Shown here: positions 32,482 through 32,676 of the stretch, piece after piece
Position numbering within the stretch: position 1 is the first letter of the stretch
How the letters are laid out: each line of letters starts with the position of its first letter
From: Desulfosporosinus sp.
Lineage (GTDB): Bacteria > Bacillota > Desulfitobacteriia > Desulfitobacteriales > Desulfitobacteriaceae
DNA: 32,676 nt
Assembly (NCBI GenBank): GCA_031292095.1
Contig: JARLHU010000141.1
Location: forward strand, 1 to 32,676
Direction: 5' to 3'
Position numbers and translations under genes: made by a program
The notes under the pieces: generated by a model
What the model saw: the letters and a program-made list of their open reading frames with translations, nothing else
What the model was told of the DNA's origin: nothing
The model's database searches: none

Positions 32482-32548
32482 AACCACAGATTACACATGA
32501 AAAGAACGATAAGAGAAACCACAGATTAACACAGATTTCACAGATTAA
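32482..32548. repeat. ACAGATT-rich repeat tract
   Basis: ACAGATT occurs four times (32486, 32521, 32531, 32540), mostly as CCACAGATTAACACAGATTT. Tracts of this kind are, from memory, often found just upstream of GxxExxY-family genes, which fits the remnant that follows. Confidence 0.55.
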
Positions 32549-32583
32549 GAAGGATTAAGTATAGAAAAATGGCGAATATGTGA

Positions 32584-32676
32584 GTCAATGAAGAAACGAT
32601 AATTATCAATTATCTCAAAGCTACAGGATTAAATCGGGCTTTTATCAACTTTGGCGAATATCAATTGCGTTACAAG
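32584..32676 (+). pseudogene. GxxExxY-family protein, decayed fragment
   Basis: The frame after the TGA at 32581-32583 reads IINYLKATGLNRAFINFGEY, matching the C-terminal signature of GxxExxY proteins (INYLKATGL..., LINFG). The N-terminal half of the family, including the GxxExxY motif itself, is absent upstream, no start codon or ribosome site is present, and the stretch runs off the right edge. I therefore call it a 5'-deleted remnant. One residue before INFG also appears to be missing compared with the usual sequence. Confidence 0.65.

Noticed and set aside
1..32676. CRISPR arrays, tRNA or rRNA genes
   Set aside because: No regularly spaced direct repeats of CRISPR type and no tRNA or rRNA sequence were recognised on either strand.

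Overview
The window reads as a piece of a spore-forming, low-to-moderate GC Firmicute, most likely a Clostridia member of the Desulfosporosinus/Desulfitobacterium group. This is inferred from protein character, frequent TTG/GTG starts, strong GGAGG ribosome sites, sporulation genes (spoVK, ytvI- and dacF-like) and gene order. The order miaB-ricA-like-mutS...mutL...miaA-hfq...spoVK-hflX-ynbB-like...lexA broadly matches the Bacillus subtilis order of the same genes. No database search was possible, so genus is inference.

Positions 1-6600 look like an accessory region, visibly more AT-rich and with no housekeeping gene. It holds minus-strand genes of unknown function: a partial ORF at the left edge, an AlbA_2/Schlafen-like DNA-binding domain fused to a PQQ-type beta-propeller, a C-tail-anchored protein, two small soluble proteins, a multi-pass membrane protein and a protein with two N-terminal membrane segments. 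Several of these genes are followed by related copies of an intergenic repeat. Two about 100-bp copies of a terminator-plus-leader element also lie here. This gives a cassette-like layout and is the part of the window least explained by known biology.

Positions 6600-32290 are core chromosome, almost all on the minus strand. Read in the direction of transcription, they hold a YbgC/FadM-type thioesterase; a 42-residue gene behind a perfect 20-bp palindrome; dacF-like and ytvI-like genes with overlapping stop/start; miaB and a YmcA/YlbF (RicA-like) gene with a cysteine-rich tail; mutS, a hydantoinase-like gene, a histone-deacetylase-like gene and mutL, the last three coupled by 4-nt overlaps; a YpiP/RsmJ-like methyltransferase, miaA and hfq; typA; spoVK, hflX and a YnbB-like PLP protein; lepB; ddl; then lexA on the plus strand facing an M23 peptidase, with a LexA box in the shared promoter. 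A DUF896 gene is on the plus strand near the right end. The right edge holds a decayed GxxExxY gene.

The core genes serve DNA repair and SOS control (lexA, mutS, mutL), tRNA modification (miaA, miaB), RNA regulation and ribosome/stress GTPases (hfq, typA, hflX), the cell wall (ddl, dacF-like, M23) and secretion (lepB). Short repeats fill many intergenic gaps: a 270-bp MITE-like element at 10400-10669, solo copies of its ends at 18031 and 19025, and palindromes around GGGGCAATTCATGAATTGCC.
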